A DNA stretch of 64,000 bases, taken from NCBI GenBank assembly GCA_017052515.1, contig JAFHKR010000038.1, positions 1-64,000 on the forward strand, read 5' to 3'. Positions 31,349 through 40,984 of the stretch are shown here, piece by piece; position 1 is the stretch's first letter, and every line of letters starts with the position of its first letter. Source of the stretch: Fictibacillus nanhaiensis (GTDB lineage Bacteria; Bacillota; Bacilli; Bacillales; Fictibacillaceae). A program made the position numbers and the translations under genes. The notes under the pieces are model-generated. The model had not been told where the DNA came from. It was given only the letters and a program-made list of their open reading frames with translations, and searched no databases.

Positions 31349-32713
31349 ATGAGTGATTTATTTGCTGATCGTATACCGCCGCAGAATATTGAAGCGGAGC
31401 AGGCTGTTCTTGGTGCGATCTTTTTAGAGCCCGAAGCTCTTATTACGGCATCTGAGATTCTGCTTCCTGAAGATTTTTACCGTGCCACTCACCAAAGAAT
31501 CTATCGCGTGATGCTCGATCTTAATGCAAAAGGTGAGCCGGTCGATCTTATTACTGTTACGTCAGAGCTTCAGGACAAGAACCAGCTGGATGAAGTCGGC
31601 GGCTTATCCTTCTTAACAGAGTTGGCGGATAGTTCTCCGACGGCTGCGAACATTGAGTATTACAGCAAGATCGTTGAAGAGAAATCTCTGCTTCGCCGTT
31701 TGATCCGTACAGCGACTGATATTACCGCGAACAGCTATGCGCGTGAAGAAGAAGTAGAAGCGATTCTGAACGAAGCGGAGAAGTCGATTTTAGAAGTAGC
31801 GAACCGTAAGAACACGAGCGCTTTTACAGCGATTAAGGATGTCTTGGTTCACGCTTACGACAACATTGAAGCTCTTCATAACCGTAAAGGTGATATAACG
31901 GGGATTCCGACCGGCTTTAATGACCTGGACCGAATGACGGCTGGGTTTCAGCGAAATGATCTGATCATCGTTGCCGCTCGTCCATCCGTAGGTAAAACCG
32001 CGTTTGCTTTGAACATCGCACAGAACGTTGCGACAAAAACAGATGAGAACGTGGCGATTTTCAGTCTAGAGATGGGTGCTGAGCAGCTTGTTATGCGTAT
32101 GCTTTGTGCAGAGGGAAATTTAGATGCACAGCGTCTTCGTACAGGGTCATTGTTACCAGAAGACTGGCAGAAGCTTACGATGGCTATGGGAAGCTTGTCA
32201 GCGGCTGGTATCTACATTGATGATACACCGGGTATTCGTATTAACGATATTCGAGCGAAATGCCGTCGTCTGAAGCAGGAGAAAGGCCTAGGAATGATTT
32301 TGATCGATTACCTTCAACTCATTATGGGTAGCGGGAAATCAGGCGAAAACCGCCAACAGGAGGTCTCTGAGATCTCTCGTTCCCTTAAAGCACTTGCGCG
32401 TGAGCTGGAAGTGCCGGTTATTGCCCTTTCACAGCTATCTCGTGGAGTTGAATCTCGTCAAGACAAGCGTCCGATGATGTCTGATATTCGTGAATCAGGT
32501 TCCATCGAGCAGGATGCCGATATCGTAGCCTTTTTGTATCGTGATGATTATTACGACAAAGAAACAGAAGCGAAGAACATCATCGAGATCATCATCGCTA
32601 AGCAGCGTAACGGTCCAACAGGAACGGTAGAGCTCGCTTTCGTAAAAGAATATAACAAGTTCGTTAACCTGGACAGGCGGCACGATGAGAGTGCCATACC
32701 GCCAGGCGCATAA
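31349..32713 (+). CDS. dnaC: Replicative DNA helicase (DnaC, DnaB orthologue)
   Basis: A 454-residue hexameric helicase, called DnaC in B. subtilis. The N-terminal domain has NIEAEQAVLGAIFLEPEAL; the RecA-like C-terminal domain has Walker A ARPSVGKTAFAL, FSLEMGAEQL, Walker B MILIDYLQLI and LSQLSRGVESR. AGGAGG precedes the ATG. It lies between rplI and purA as in relatives. Confidence 0.97.
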   Translation: MSDLFADRIPPQNIEAEQAVLGAIFLEPEALITASEILLPEDFYRATHQRIYRVMLDLNAKGEPVDLITVTSELQDKNQLDEVGGLSFLTELADSSPTAANIEYYSKIVEEKSLLRRLIRTATDITANSYAREEEVEAILNEAEKSILEVANRKNTSAFTAIKDVLVHAYDNIEALHNRKGDITGIPTGFNDLDRMTAGFQRNDLIIVAARPSVGKTAFALNIAQNVATKTDENVAIFSLEMGAEQLVMRMLCAEGNLDAQRLRTGSLLPEDWQKLTMAMGSLSAAGIYIDDTPGIRINDIRAKCRRLKQEKGLGMILIDYLQLIMGSGKSGENRQQEVSEISRSLKALARELEVPVIALSQLSRGVESRQDKRPMMSDIRESGSIEQDADIVAFLYRDDYYDKETEAKNIIEIIIAKQRNGPTGTVELAFVKEYNKFVNLDRRHDESAIPPGA

Positions 32714-32716
32714 AGA

Positions 32717-32748
32717 AAAGCAGCTAGGAATTATTCCGGCTGCTTTTG
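32717..32748. terminator. Bidirectional terminator, dnaC / UPF0158 gene
   Basis: AAAAGCAGC-...-GCTGCTTTT around a short loop between convergent genes. It overlaps the last codons of the minus-strand gene. Confidence 0.75.
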
Positions 32749-33135
32749 TATTTCTTTGATTTTATTTTCGGTTAACCACATCTCTATTCTGCTTTGTACT
32801 TTATTTTTTTTGAACGCCTGCCATTTTTCATGGAGATTCAGTTCACTCACTTTTTTGGTAAAACGTTCAAAAGGCTCTTCCTCATTTAATGCGTGAAGCA
32901 GTTCGCTGTTTTGATGGAAGCTCTCAAATTCCACCATCCAGCTGAAAGATTCTACGCTCATCACTTTTGGAATCTCTATAAATCGTTCTGGCTCTTCTGC
33001 ATCTAAAAATTCTAGGTTGGGGAGACCACCGGGCTCGATCGCATCGAGCAATATCGTTTGTTCATTTCTATCTAGATAATAAATGTGGTTCGCTTTTGTA
33101 TCCATATAAGCCACCATTAATTTTTCGATAAGCAA
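32731..33135 (-). CDS. UPF0158-like protein
   Basis: A 134-residue soluble protein. The pattern of an N-terminal IYYLDRNEQTILL strand pair, MVEFESFHQNSELLHAL in the middle and EKWQAFKKNKVQSRIEMWLTENKI at the end resembles the UPF0158 family, whose function is unknown. The TTG at 33135 has AGGAGG 9 nt upstream, which decides the start. It is transcribed away from purA and against its neighbours, and may be an insertion relative to the core gene order. Confidence 0.7.
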   Translation of the reverse strand: MLIEKLMVAYMDTKANHIYYLDRNEQTILLDAIEPGGLPNLEFLDAEEPERFIEIPKVMSVESFSWMVEFESFHQNSELLHALNEEEPFERFTKKVSELNLHEKWQAFKKNKVQSRIEMWLTENKIKEIQKQPE

Positions 33136-33214
33136 GTAATCGTACCTCCTAAAAAAGGTGAATACTACAGGATACGATAAGGTTTTTGATCTTCTGGCTA
33201 TAGAAGTGTGAAAT

Positions 33215-33292
33215 TATTACGAACGAAAATATTGTTTTTTTCTTTTAATGTTCGTGTTTTTAATTGACTTCTATCAGATATATTGCTAAACT
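33215..33292 (+). promoter_or_regulatory. purA promoter with PurR-box-like inverted pair
   Basis: TTGACT (33264-33269) and TAAACT (33287-33292) are 17 bp apart. Upstream lie two inverted CGAAC cores (33220-33224 and complement of 33250-33254), each in A/T-rich flanks (ATTACGAAC; AAACACGAACATT), similar to tandem PurBoxes of Bacillus. The spacing is slightly larger than the classical 16-17 bp. Confidence 0.55.
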
Positions 33293-33336
33293 AAGCATGG
33301 TTTTCAAGATTAGATGATAAATTCGTCAATCGTTAA

Positions 33337-34641
<1,305 letters not shown>

Positions 34642-34649
34642 ATAACTAG

Positions 34650-34682
34650 TAGCCCCTTGTTGAAACGAGGGGCTTTATTTTT
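34650..34682 (+). terminator. Intrinsic terminator of purA
   Basis: AGCCCCT-TGTTGAAACG-AGGGGCT followed by TTATTTTT. Confidence 0.85.
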
Positions 34683-34828
34683 GATGAATGGGGAATGCTT
34701 TCGTGAGTATTTTTAAGCATTTGAAAGTTTTTTTGAAAAATATATAGAAAACATATTGCCAAAGCTTCGATATCGTGATAAAGTAACACTTGTCGTGAAA
34801 AAACGACAAACGTTTTAAAACAAAGCAC

Positions 34829-34904
34829 GAGCCATTAGCTCAGTTGGTAGAGCATCTGACTTTTAATCAGAGGGTCGAAGGTTCGAGTCCTTCATGGCTC
34901 ACCA
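34829..34904 (+). tRNA. tRNA-Lys (TTT)
   Basis: A 76-nt cloverleaf starting GAGCCATTAGCTCAGTTGG; the anticodon loop CTTTTAA carries TTT; T-loop GGTTCGAGTCC; acceptor GAGCCAT/ATGGCTC; CCA encoded. First of four tightly spaced tRNAs after purA. Confidence 0.97.
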
Positions 34905-34921
34905 CTTTTTTTAAAAAAAGT

Positions 34922-34996
34922 GGCCCGTTGGTCAAGCGGTTAAGACACCGCCCTTTCACGGCGGTAACACGGGTTCGAATCCCGTACGGGTCACCA
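34922..34996 (+). tRNA. tRNA-Glu (TTC)
   Basis: A 75-nt cloverleaf starting GGCCCGTTGGTCAAGCGG; anticodon loop CTTTCAC carries TTC between CCGCC/GGCGG; GGGTTCGAATCCC T-arm; acceptor closes with ACGGGTC; CCA encoded. It lies 17 nt after tRNA-Lys. Confidence 0.97.
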
Positions 34997-35031
34997 TTTT
35001 TCTTTTAAAGTAAATAAAAGCATTTAAAAGT

Positions 35032-35107
35032 GGACTCGTGGTGTAGTGGTTAACATGCCTGCCTGTCACGCAGGAGATCGCCGGTTCGACCCCGGTCGGG
35101 TCCGCCA
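35032..35107 (+). tRNA. tRNA-Asp (GTC)
   Basis: A 76-nt cloverleaf starting GGACTCGTGGTGTAGTGG; anticodon loop CTGTCAC carries GTC between CCTGC/GCAGG; acceptor GGACTCG/CGGGTCC with one G-T pair; CCA encoded. Confidence 0.95.
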
Positions 35108-35114
35108 CTTTTAT

Positions 35115-35190
35115 GGCTCGATAGCTCAGATGGTAGAGCAGAGGACTGAAAATCCTCGTGTCGGCGGTTCGATTCCGTCTCGAGCCACCA
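35115..35190 (+). tRNA. tRNA-Phe (GAA)
   Basis: A 76-nt cloverleaf starting GGCTCGATAGCTCAGATGG; anticodon loop TGAAAAT carries GAA between AGGAC/CCTCG; acceptor GGCTCGA/TCGAGCC; CCA encoded. Last of the cluster. Confidence 0.96.
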
Positions 35191-35214
35191 TTTTACTTTA
35201 AATCCTAAAACATG

Positions 35215-35252
35215 TTGCATGTTCCTTGAAAAGGGAGCATGCTTTTTTTATT
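35215..35252 (+). terminator. Intrinsic terminator of the tRNA cluster
   Basis: GCATGTTCCTT-GAAA-AGGGAGCATGC followed by TTTTTTT. Confidence 0.85.
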
Positions 35253-35323
35253 TGTGTTTGTGTGGCAGACTTTGGTGAGGGGTATGGAGCGGAGACGGGA
35301 ATGTCGAAAATGATCGAATGGCC

Positions 35324-35415
35324 TTTATTTTGTCTTTTAGACTTAATTGCGATCGATTTTGACTTAATTTTTTTTCGTTTTAACTTAATTCCATCCAGAA
35401 TAAGCTTAATTTTTA
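35324..35415. repeat. Degenerate 21-nt repeat array C
   Basis: CTTAATT recurs at exactly 21-nt steps (35342, 35363, 35384, 35405), each within a unit close to TTTTGACTTAATT plus 8 variable bases. The minus strand reads IKLKRKK-IKSKSIA-IKSKRQN in a 90-codon open frame. The unit sequence differs from arrays A and B but the period is the same. The rest of the 35253-35649 gap shows no gene. Confidence 0.7.
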
Positions 35416-35649
35416 TTTCGAGTACCCTCCTAGGTATATGTGCTAGCCCCTTTCCCCACAAAAACAACACCGATAGACCTCCAAATAAGCGGGCAGAGAT
35501 TAATGCACAGAACCATTCAGCTTCTTCACACTAAGATTTATAACACTTTCACACTTACGATAGACATTTAATGCTGTTAAAGAGGGATAAGTACTCAATC
35601 GTTCGAATATAGTGTATCAATTGGGATGAGGAAGGTAGTGATCATACAG

Positions 35650-36225
35650 ATGGAATTTGAATGGGCGCTGTATTTGATCGCGAGTTACCTTGTTGGCTGC
35701 ATCATGACAGGGTTTCTTGTAGCAAAGCTTATAAAAGGCGTTGATTTACGCTTGTTAGGCAGCGGAAATATAGGAGCACGGAATGCTGGCAGAGTTTTAG
35801 GGCCATCAGGATTCGTACTCACGTTAGCTGGTGATATTCTAAAAGCGGCAGCAGTCGTTTGGGCAGGGATACAATTTCAATATCCACCATATATACAGCT
35901 TCTCGGTTTTTTAGCCGTGATTATAGGACATCTCTATCCGATCTTTCTTCGTTTTCATGGGGGGAAGGGAGTGGCTTCCTTTATTGGGGGGATGATTATT
36001 TTTCACCCGATATCGGCTGCCCTTGTAGCAGCTGCGTTTCTACTCTTTTATGGGATTAAAAGAAGTTTAACCGTAGCGGGACTTTTTGCTTTTGCTCTCA
36101 CACCTTTCTTCTACTGGCTGTTTGAAAAGCAATGGCTAGAGACGCTGCTCTTGATTCCGATCAGCTTCCTTGTTGTGTATGTTCAAAAAGAAGATATTAA
36201 AGAGCGCATCAAAATAACGGAATAG
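35650..36225 (+). CDS. PlsY-family glycerol-3-phosphate acyltransferase
   Basis: About 191 residues with five hydrophobic segments and the three PlsY motifs: GSGNIGARNAGRVLG, RFHGGKGVASFIGG and the basic C-terminal KEDIKERIK. PlsY transfers an acyl group from acyl-phosphate to glycerol-3-phosphate in phospholipid synthesis. The start is uncertain: ATG 35650 is preceded by AGGAAGG at 14 nt, whereas ATG 35626 has no ribosome site. The standard plsY in Bacillus lies elsewhere, so this is probably a second copy. Confidence 0.85.
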   Translation: MEFEWALYLIASYLVGCIMTGFLVAKLIKGVDLRLLGSGNIGARNAGRVLGPSGFVLTLAGDILKAAAVVWAGIQFQYPPYIQLLGFLAVIIGHLYPIFLRFHGGKGVASFIGGMIIFHPISAALVAAAFLLFYGIKRSLTVAGLFAFALTPFFYWLFEKQWLETLLLIPISFLVVYVQKEDIKERIKITE

Positions 36226-36230
36226 GTGTT

Positions 36231-36268
36231 AAAAAAGGGTATAAATCGGTGAATTTATACTCTTTTTT
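36231..36268 (+). terminator. Intrinsic terminator of the plsY-like gene
   Basis: AAAAAAGGGTATAAA-TCGGTGAA-TTTATACTCTTTTTT just after the stop. Confidence 0.85.
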
Positions 36269-36427
36269 ATGTCGTTTATTTACAGTTGCATTACAAAATC
36301 CCTGAAATTCTGACAAAGCGAAATTCCTTGTGATAGGATACTAGAGGTGCTAAAGGCATAAAAAGTAGTAGGTCTTTAGGCGTATTTTAGAGATCACAGA
36401 GAGAATCTTTAGGGGGAAATAGAAAAA

Positions 36428-37888
36428 GTGAACAGTCGAAAAACCACTGAAAGATTGATTAAATATATCGCACTGCAGTTTGTTGCAGTGATTTTAATAG
36501 TATCAGCATTCACGCTGAATCCATCGAATACATCCGCTAGCAGCGATGATAACCAGTTGATTAAAACGGTGTATCACGTTTATGTAGACGGAAAGAAGGT
36601 TGGAACGGTTCGTGATGAAAGTGTTGTCGATGAGACAGTCGACCAAATTCTCCAACAAGCAAAAGGGAAAAAGAGTAACTTTGCTTTTGCGGTGAGAGAA
36701 TCTATCGAGCTTAAGCCTGAAAAGATGTTCAGACCAGAGTTTGATAATGAGGAAGTAAGAGAGAACTTGAAGGAGCAGCTAACGGTTGAAGTTGAAGCTT
36801 ATCGCTTAGTCGTTGGTGGGCAAACTGTTGCTTATGTTTCTAGCAAAAAAGAAGCGAAGGATACGTTGCTGAAGTTAAAGCTAGAACATCTTTCAAAGGC
36901 CGAGCTCGATGACATTGAAAAAAAGAAAGCTGAGAATGAAAAGCTTGAAGTACCGGACTTAAAGCCGGGAGAACGTAAAGTGGTAGATATCGACTTTTCA
37001 GAGCCAGTTCTTATTCAAAAAGCCCAAACATCTATTAGTGAGCTCGTTACGGTAGATGATGCCATTTCTTCTTTAAAAGAAGGCAGTCTAAACAAAAAAG
37101 AGCATATGGTTCAAAAAGGAGAAACGGTTCAATCTATCCTAGAACAATATCACTTAACGATGGATCAGTTTTTCACGCTGAACCCTAGACTTATGTTAGT
37201 ACCTATTGTTCGTACAGGACAGGCAGTAACGGTTACAGAGAAAAAGCCTTTTACCCAAGTCCTTGTGTATGAAGCAACACGCGTTCAAAACGAACTCCCT
37301 TTCCAGGTTGAGAAACAAGAAGATAGTACGTTAGAAAAAGGACAGGTCAAAACGGTTCAAAAAGGGCAAGTTGGCTTAGAAGATATTACGTATACAACGA
37401 GAAAAGCTGATAAGCAAGTGCTACAAAAAGAGATTTTAGAGAAGAAGCAAGTGAAGGCACCGGTTACAGAAATCCAAAAGATTGGTACGAAAGTGATTCC
37501 TTCTAAAGGGACAGGCACTCTTTCATGGCCTGCTGTAGGTGGATACATTTCCAGCCATAAAGGCACGCGTTGGGGTAAACAGCATAAAGGGATGGATATT
37601 GCTCGACCTTCAGAACGATCAATTCTAGCTGCTGACAACGGTAGAGTTGTTTCTGCAGGATGGGATGGTGATTATGGAAACAAGATCATCATCGATCACA
37701 ATAACGGCATGAGAACCATTTATGCACATCTTGATTCTGTTTCTGTTTCAGCAGGTGCTGTGGTGCAGAAGGGGTCCAAGATCGGTGTGATGGGTTCAAC
37801 GGGTCAATCGACTGGTGTTCATTTGCATTTTGAAGTGTATGAGAACGGTGTTCTTAAAGATCCAGCTGATTTTGTAAGTGAAAATTAA
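36428..37888 (+). CDS. Secreted LysM / G5 / M23 metallopeptidase
   Basis: A 486-residue exported cell-wall hydrolase. An N-terminal signal or anchor (about 12-34) is followed by a long helical region with YVDGKKVGTV (about 45-215), a LysM domain (about 226-272, HMVQKGETVQSILEQY), a G5 domain (about 275-350) and a C-terminal M23 peptidase. The M23 zinc ligands are visible as HKGMDIA and HLHFE. M23 enzymes cut peptidoglycan cross-bridges. The GTG start at 36428 has AGGGGG upstream. It lies just before walRK, whose regulon in B. subtilis includes such hydrolases; a regulatory link here is inferred. Confidence 0.9.
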   Translation: MNSRKTTERLIKYIALQFVAVILIVSAFTLNPSNTSASSDDNQLIKTVYHVYVDGKKVGTVRDESVVDETVDQILQQAKGKKSNFAFAVRESIELKPEKMFRPEFDNEEVRENLKEQLTVEVEAYRLVVGGQTVAYVSSKKEAKDTLLKLKLEHLSKAELDDIEKKKAENEKLEVPDLKPGERKVVDIDFSEPVLIQKAQTSISELVTVDDAISSLKEGSLNKKEHMVQKGETVQSILEQYHLTMDQFFTLNPRLMLVPIVRTGQAVTVTEKKPFTQVLVYEATRVQNELPFQVEKQEDSTLEKGQVKTVQKGQVGLEDITYTTRKADKQVLQKEILEKKQVKAPVTEIQKIGTKVIPSKGTGTLSWPAVGGYISSHKGTRWGKQHKGMDIARPSERSILAADNGRVVSAGWDGDYGNKIIIDHNNGMRTIYAHLDSVSVSAGAVVQKGSKIGVMGSTGQSTGVHLHFEVYENGVLKDPADFVSEN

Positions 37889-37904
37889 AATAATGTGAAA
37901 GTAG

Positions 37905-38155
37905 GTTGATTTCCGTTTCAGATGCTCGCTTTCCGTGGGGCAGGCGGTGAGCCACATTCGTACGTTTCACTTTTAAGTGTCTCACCTGTCAAGTTGCAGT
38001 GGCTAGACCCTCGAGGTCAAAAGTTAAATGGCTCAGAAGGCAAAGTGCGCCTTCTAATCCATTCATCTTTTGCTTGTCGGGTCTGAACGAGCCACTTCAC
38101 TCTTCGGACTGCCCACCTGTCCCACAGGAGTCTCGCATCCTACACTACAACCAAC
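37905..38155. repeat. Dispersed palindromic repeat, copy 5, with insertion
   Basis: Starts GTTGATTTCCGTTTCAGATG and ends GCATCCTACACTACAACCAAC, same orientation as copies 1, 3, 4 and 6, but is 251 bp long because a second element (37983-38121) interrupts it at CACCTGTC. Removing the insertion restores a normal ~120-bp copy. It occupies the M23-walR gap. Confidence 0.85.
37983..38121. mobile_element. Nested non-coding insertion with 8-bp duplication
   Basis: CACCTGTC occurs at 37983-37990 and again at 38114-38121, flanking an insertion of about 123 bp. The insert is self-complementary: AGTGGCT, AGACCC and AAATGG on the left pair with CCATTC, GGGTCT and AGCCACT on the right, with a central hairpin GAAGGC-AAAGTGC-GCCTTC. 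No coding capacity. It looks like a small MITE-like element; the name and mechanism are inference. Confidence 0.6.
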
Positions 38156-38181
38156 ATTGCAATGAAGATAAATAATAAACA

Positions 38182-38217
38182 AACCTCTTAGGAACAATAG
38201 CTTCCTGGGAGGTTTTT
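38182..38217 (+). terminator. Intrinsic terminator before walR
   Basis: AACCTCTTAGGAA-CAATAGC-TTCCTGGGAGGTT followed by TTT. It separates the M23 gene and repeat from the wal operon. Confidence 0.85.
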
Positions 38218-38441
38218 CACGCTCAAATCTAATACAATAATTTTTCAGGATGTAATTCAAACAGCGAACTTTCGACGGTGATCTTATGTGAAACCAACTT
38301 TTCTTTGTCTAAAATTAGAAGGTTTTGCTAGTAGTATGGAGAAAGTTTCAACTGTGATAAAATAGTAGAGATACCATATAATCGATACTACAAAATATTC
38401 TGCTATATATAAAATAGAGTTTCCGAAGAAGGAGCGTTCCC

Positions 38442-39146
38442 ATGGATAAGAAAATTCTCGTTGTGGATGATGAAAAACCCATTGCAGATATTCTGCAGTT
38501 TAATCTTGAAAAAGAAGGCTTTACTGTAAGCTGCGCGTATGATGGCATCAATGCGTTAGAAAAGGTAGAAAAAGAGAAGCCGGATATGATTTTACTAGAC
38601 ATCATGCTTCCTCTAAAAGACGGTATGGAAGTTTGTCGTGAGATTCGTAAAAAGTACGATATGCCGATCATCATGCTTACAGCGAAAGACTCTGAAATTG
38701 ATAAAGTATTAGGCTTAGAGCTTGGTGCGGACGATTATGTGACGAAGCCGTTCAGCACGCGTGAATTAATCGCACGTGTGAAGGCAAACCTGCGCCGTCA
38801 TCAACAGGAATCTGAGCGTGAAGTCGATGAGAACAATGAGATCACGATCGGTTCTCTTACGATCCATCCAGATGCTTATATCGTGACCAAACGTGGTGAG
38901 ACGATTGAGTTAACACATCGCGAATTTGAACTGCTGCATTATTTAGCAAAACATATCGGACAAGTGATGACACGTGAACACTTGCTTCAAACGGTATGGG
39001 GATATGATTATTTTGGTGATGTTAGAACAGTCGATGTTACGGTCCGTCGTCTTCGCGAAAAAGTAGAAGACAATCCAAGTCACCCATTATGGATCATCAC
39101 AAGACGTGGAGTGGGGTATTACTTAAGAAATCCTGATCAGGAGTAG
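38442..39146 (+). CDS. walR: Response regulator WalR (YycF)
   Basis: A 234-residue OmpR-type regulator and the essential controller of cell-wall hydrolase genes. The receiver domain (1-120) has VVDDEK, phospho-acceptor Asp53 (LLDIMLP) and the conserved Lys in TKPFS. The C-terminal winged helix (about 135-232) has [29 protein letters not shown] precedes the ATG. It heads walRKHIJ-htrA. Confidence 0.97.
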   Translation: MDKKILVVDDEKPIADILQFNLEKEGFTVSCAYDGINALEKVEKEKPDMILLDIMLPLKDGMEVCREIRKKYDMPIIMLTAKDSEIDKVLGLELGADDYVTKPFSTRELIARVKANLRRHQQESEREVDENNEITIGSLTIHPDAYIVTKRGETIELTHREFELLHYLAKHIGQVMTREHLLQTVWGYDYFGDVRTVDVTVRRLREKVEDNPSHPLWIITRRGVGYYLRNPDQE

Positions 39147-39148
39147 TC

Positions 39149-40984
39149 ATGATGGATAAAGTCAATTTTTTTAAATCAATACACGTTAAGTTTGTATTGA
39201 TTTATGTTTTGCTCATCTTAATAGCCATGCAAGTGATCAGTGTTTATTTTATCAACAACTTAGAATCTGATCTTCGGCAGAGCTTTTCTAAATCACTCTA
39301 CGATAGAGTGAACTTATTAGAGTTCAACATTGAGCAGAAGTTGAAGGATAAAGATCGATACAAGGTCAAAAAAGATGAAACGAGTGAACCTCCTCTAACG
39401 CTTGAAGAAGATATTCAAGCGTTAATTGATGAGGAGTTCGAAGAGAAAGAAATTCAAGTGCTTGACGAAGATGGCATGGTACTTGCGAGTAATAAAAGGC
39501 AGTTGGTGGGGCAGATCAGCTTTAACCCGAAAATCAAGCTGGCTCTTGAAGGAACGGTCGATGATGAGATCATGCTTCATGAAGGAGAGCGGGTCATGGT
39601 GCTCGCTAAACCGATCAAGATCGATGCTACAAGTGAGAACATTGGTGCCATCTATTTAGTAGCCTCTATCGAAGGCATCTTTAAACAGATTGCACGTATC
39701 AATAGCATTCTCGTGACGGGAACCGTTATTGCTCTTATCATTACCGGACTGCTAGGGGTCTTTTTGGCGCGTACGATCACGCGTCCTATGGCAGATATGA
39801 GAAAGCAAGCTCTTGTAATGGCAAGAGGGGATTTTTCTCGTAAGGTTCAGCTGTATGGAGATGATGAGATCGGTCAGCTTGCTATGACCTTTAACAACTT
39901 AACAACAAAGCTGCAAGAAGCAACGGCTATTACAGAGAGTGAGCGTAGAAAGCTGCGTTCCGTTCTTACGTATATGACAGATGGTGTGATCGCGACAGAT
40001 CGTGACGGAGCGATCATCCTGATGAATGACCGGTCGGAAGAGATGCTGAATATTTCTAGACAGAACGCGCTAGGAACGCCTCTGATGGAGCTATTGCGTT
40101 TAAATACGGAATACACATGGGAAGAGCTCTATAACGAATACGAATCCATGCTGCTCGATTTTAGTACGGATGATATGCACTATGTGGTGCGAGCAAACTT
40201 CTCCACGATACAAAAAGATGATGGGCCAATCAATGGTCTTATTTGTGTTCTTCATGATGTAACGGAGCAAGAACAGATCGATAACGAGCGACGTGAGTTT
40301 GTATTCAACGTTTCACACGAACTAAGAACACCGCTGACAACAATGAGAAGTTATCTTGAGGCGTTAGCTGAAGGGGCGTGGCAAGACGAGAACATCGCTC
40401 CACGTTTCTTAGAGGTTACTCAGAATGAGACAGAACGTATGATCAGGCTTGTAACCGATCTCCTTCAATTATCCAAAATGGACAGCAAAGATTATCGATT
40501 TAACTTTTTTGAGATTGATCTAGTGGAGTTCTTGAACGGCATCATCGATCGTTTTGAGATGCTGGAAAAGGAAAACATCGAACTTTCCAGATCCCTGCCT
40601 AAGCACAAGATCAACGTTCAGTTGGATACGGATAAGATGACACAAGTGCTTGATAATATCATCTCGAACGCGATGAAATATTCTCCTGAAGGTGGAACGA
40701 TCACCTTCAACGCGGCCGTAATTGGGCGCAAAGTGAAGGTGAGTATTTCCGATCAAGGTGTTGGGATTCCGAAGAATAACGTTTCTAAGATCTTTGATCG
40801 ATTCTTTAGAGTAGACCGTGCCCGTTCTCGAGATATCGGAGGCACAGGCCTAGGTCTTGCGATCGCAAAAGAAATCGTCCTTGCGCATGGCGGAGACATC
40901 TGGGCAGAAAGTGAATGGGGCCAAGGAACGACCATCCACTTTACTCTTCCTTTAAAAAAGGTTAAGGAGGGGCTGCAACAATGA
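39149..40984 (+). CDS. walK: Sensor histidine kinase WalK (YycG)
   Basis: A 611-residue membrane kinase, the same length as in B. subtilis. Order: TM1 (about 13-35), extracellular Cache-like domain (about 36-180), TM2 (about 182-205), HAMP, cytosolic PAS (about 265-370), HisKA with phospho-acceptor FNVSHELRTPLTTM (His near 390) and HATPase with N box DNIISNAMKYS, DQGVGIPK and GGTGLGLAIA. It phosphorylates WalR. It follows walR by 2 bp and overlaps walH by 4 bp. The second Met (39152) is a possible start. Confidence 0.97.
   Translation: MMDKVNFFKSIHVKFVLIYVLLILIAMQVISVYFINNLESDLRQSFSKSLYDRVNLLEFNIEQKLKDKDRYKVKKDETSEPPLTLEEDIQALIDEEFEEKEIQVLDEDGMVLASNKRQLVGQISFNPKIKLALEGTVDDEIMLHEGERVMVLAKPIKIDATSENIGAIYLVASIEGIFKQIARINSILVTGTVIALIITGLLGVFLARTITRPMADMRKQALVMARGDFSRKVQLYGDDEIGQLAMTFNNLTTKLQEATAITESERRKLRSVLTYMTDGVIATDRDGAIILMNDRSEEMLNISRQNALGTPLMELLRLNTEYTWEELYNEYESMLLDFSTDDMHYVVRANFSTIQKDDGPINGLICVLHDVTEQEQIDNERREFVFNVSHELRTPLTTMRSYLEALAEGAWQDENIAPRFLEVTQNETERMIRLVTDLLQLSKMDSKDYRFNFFEIDLVEFLNGIIDRFEMLEKENIELSRSLPKHKINVQLDTDKMTQVLDNIISNAMKYSPEGGTITFNAAVIGRKVKVSISDQGVGIPKNNVSKIFDRFFRVDRARSRDIGGTGLGLAIAKEIVLAHGGDIWAESEWGQGTTIHFTLPLKKVKEGLQQ

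Noticed and set aside
35198-35470. Minus-strand 90-codon frame across array C as a protein gene
   Set aside because: It covers the tRNA terminator and has no ribosome site; only its heptad pattern is notable.
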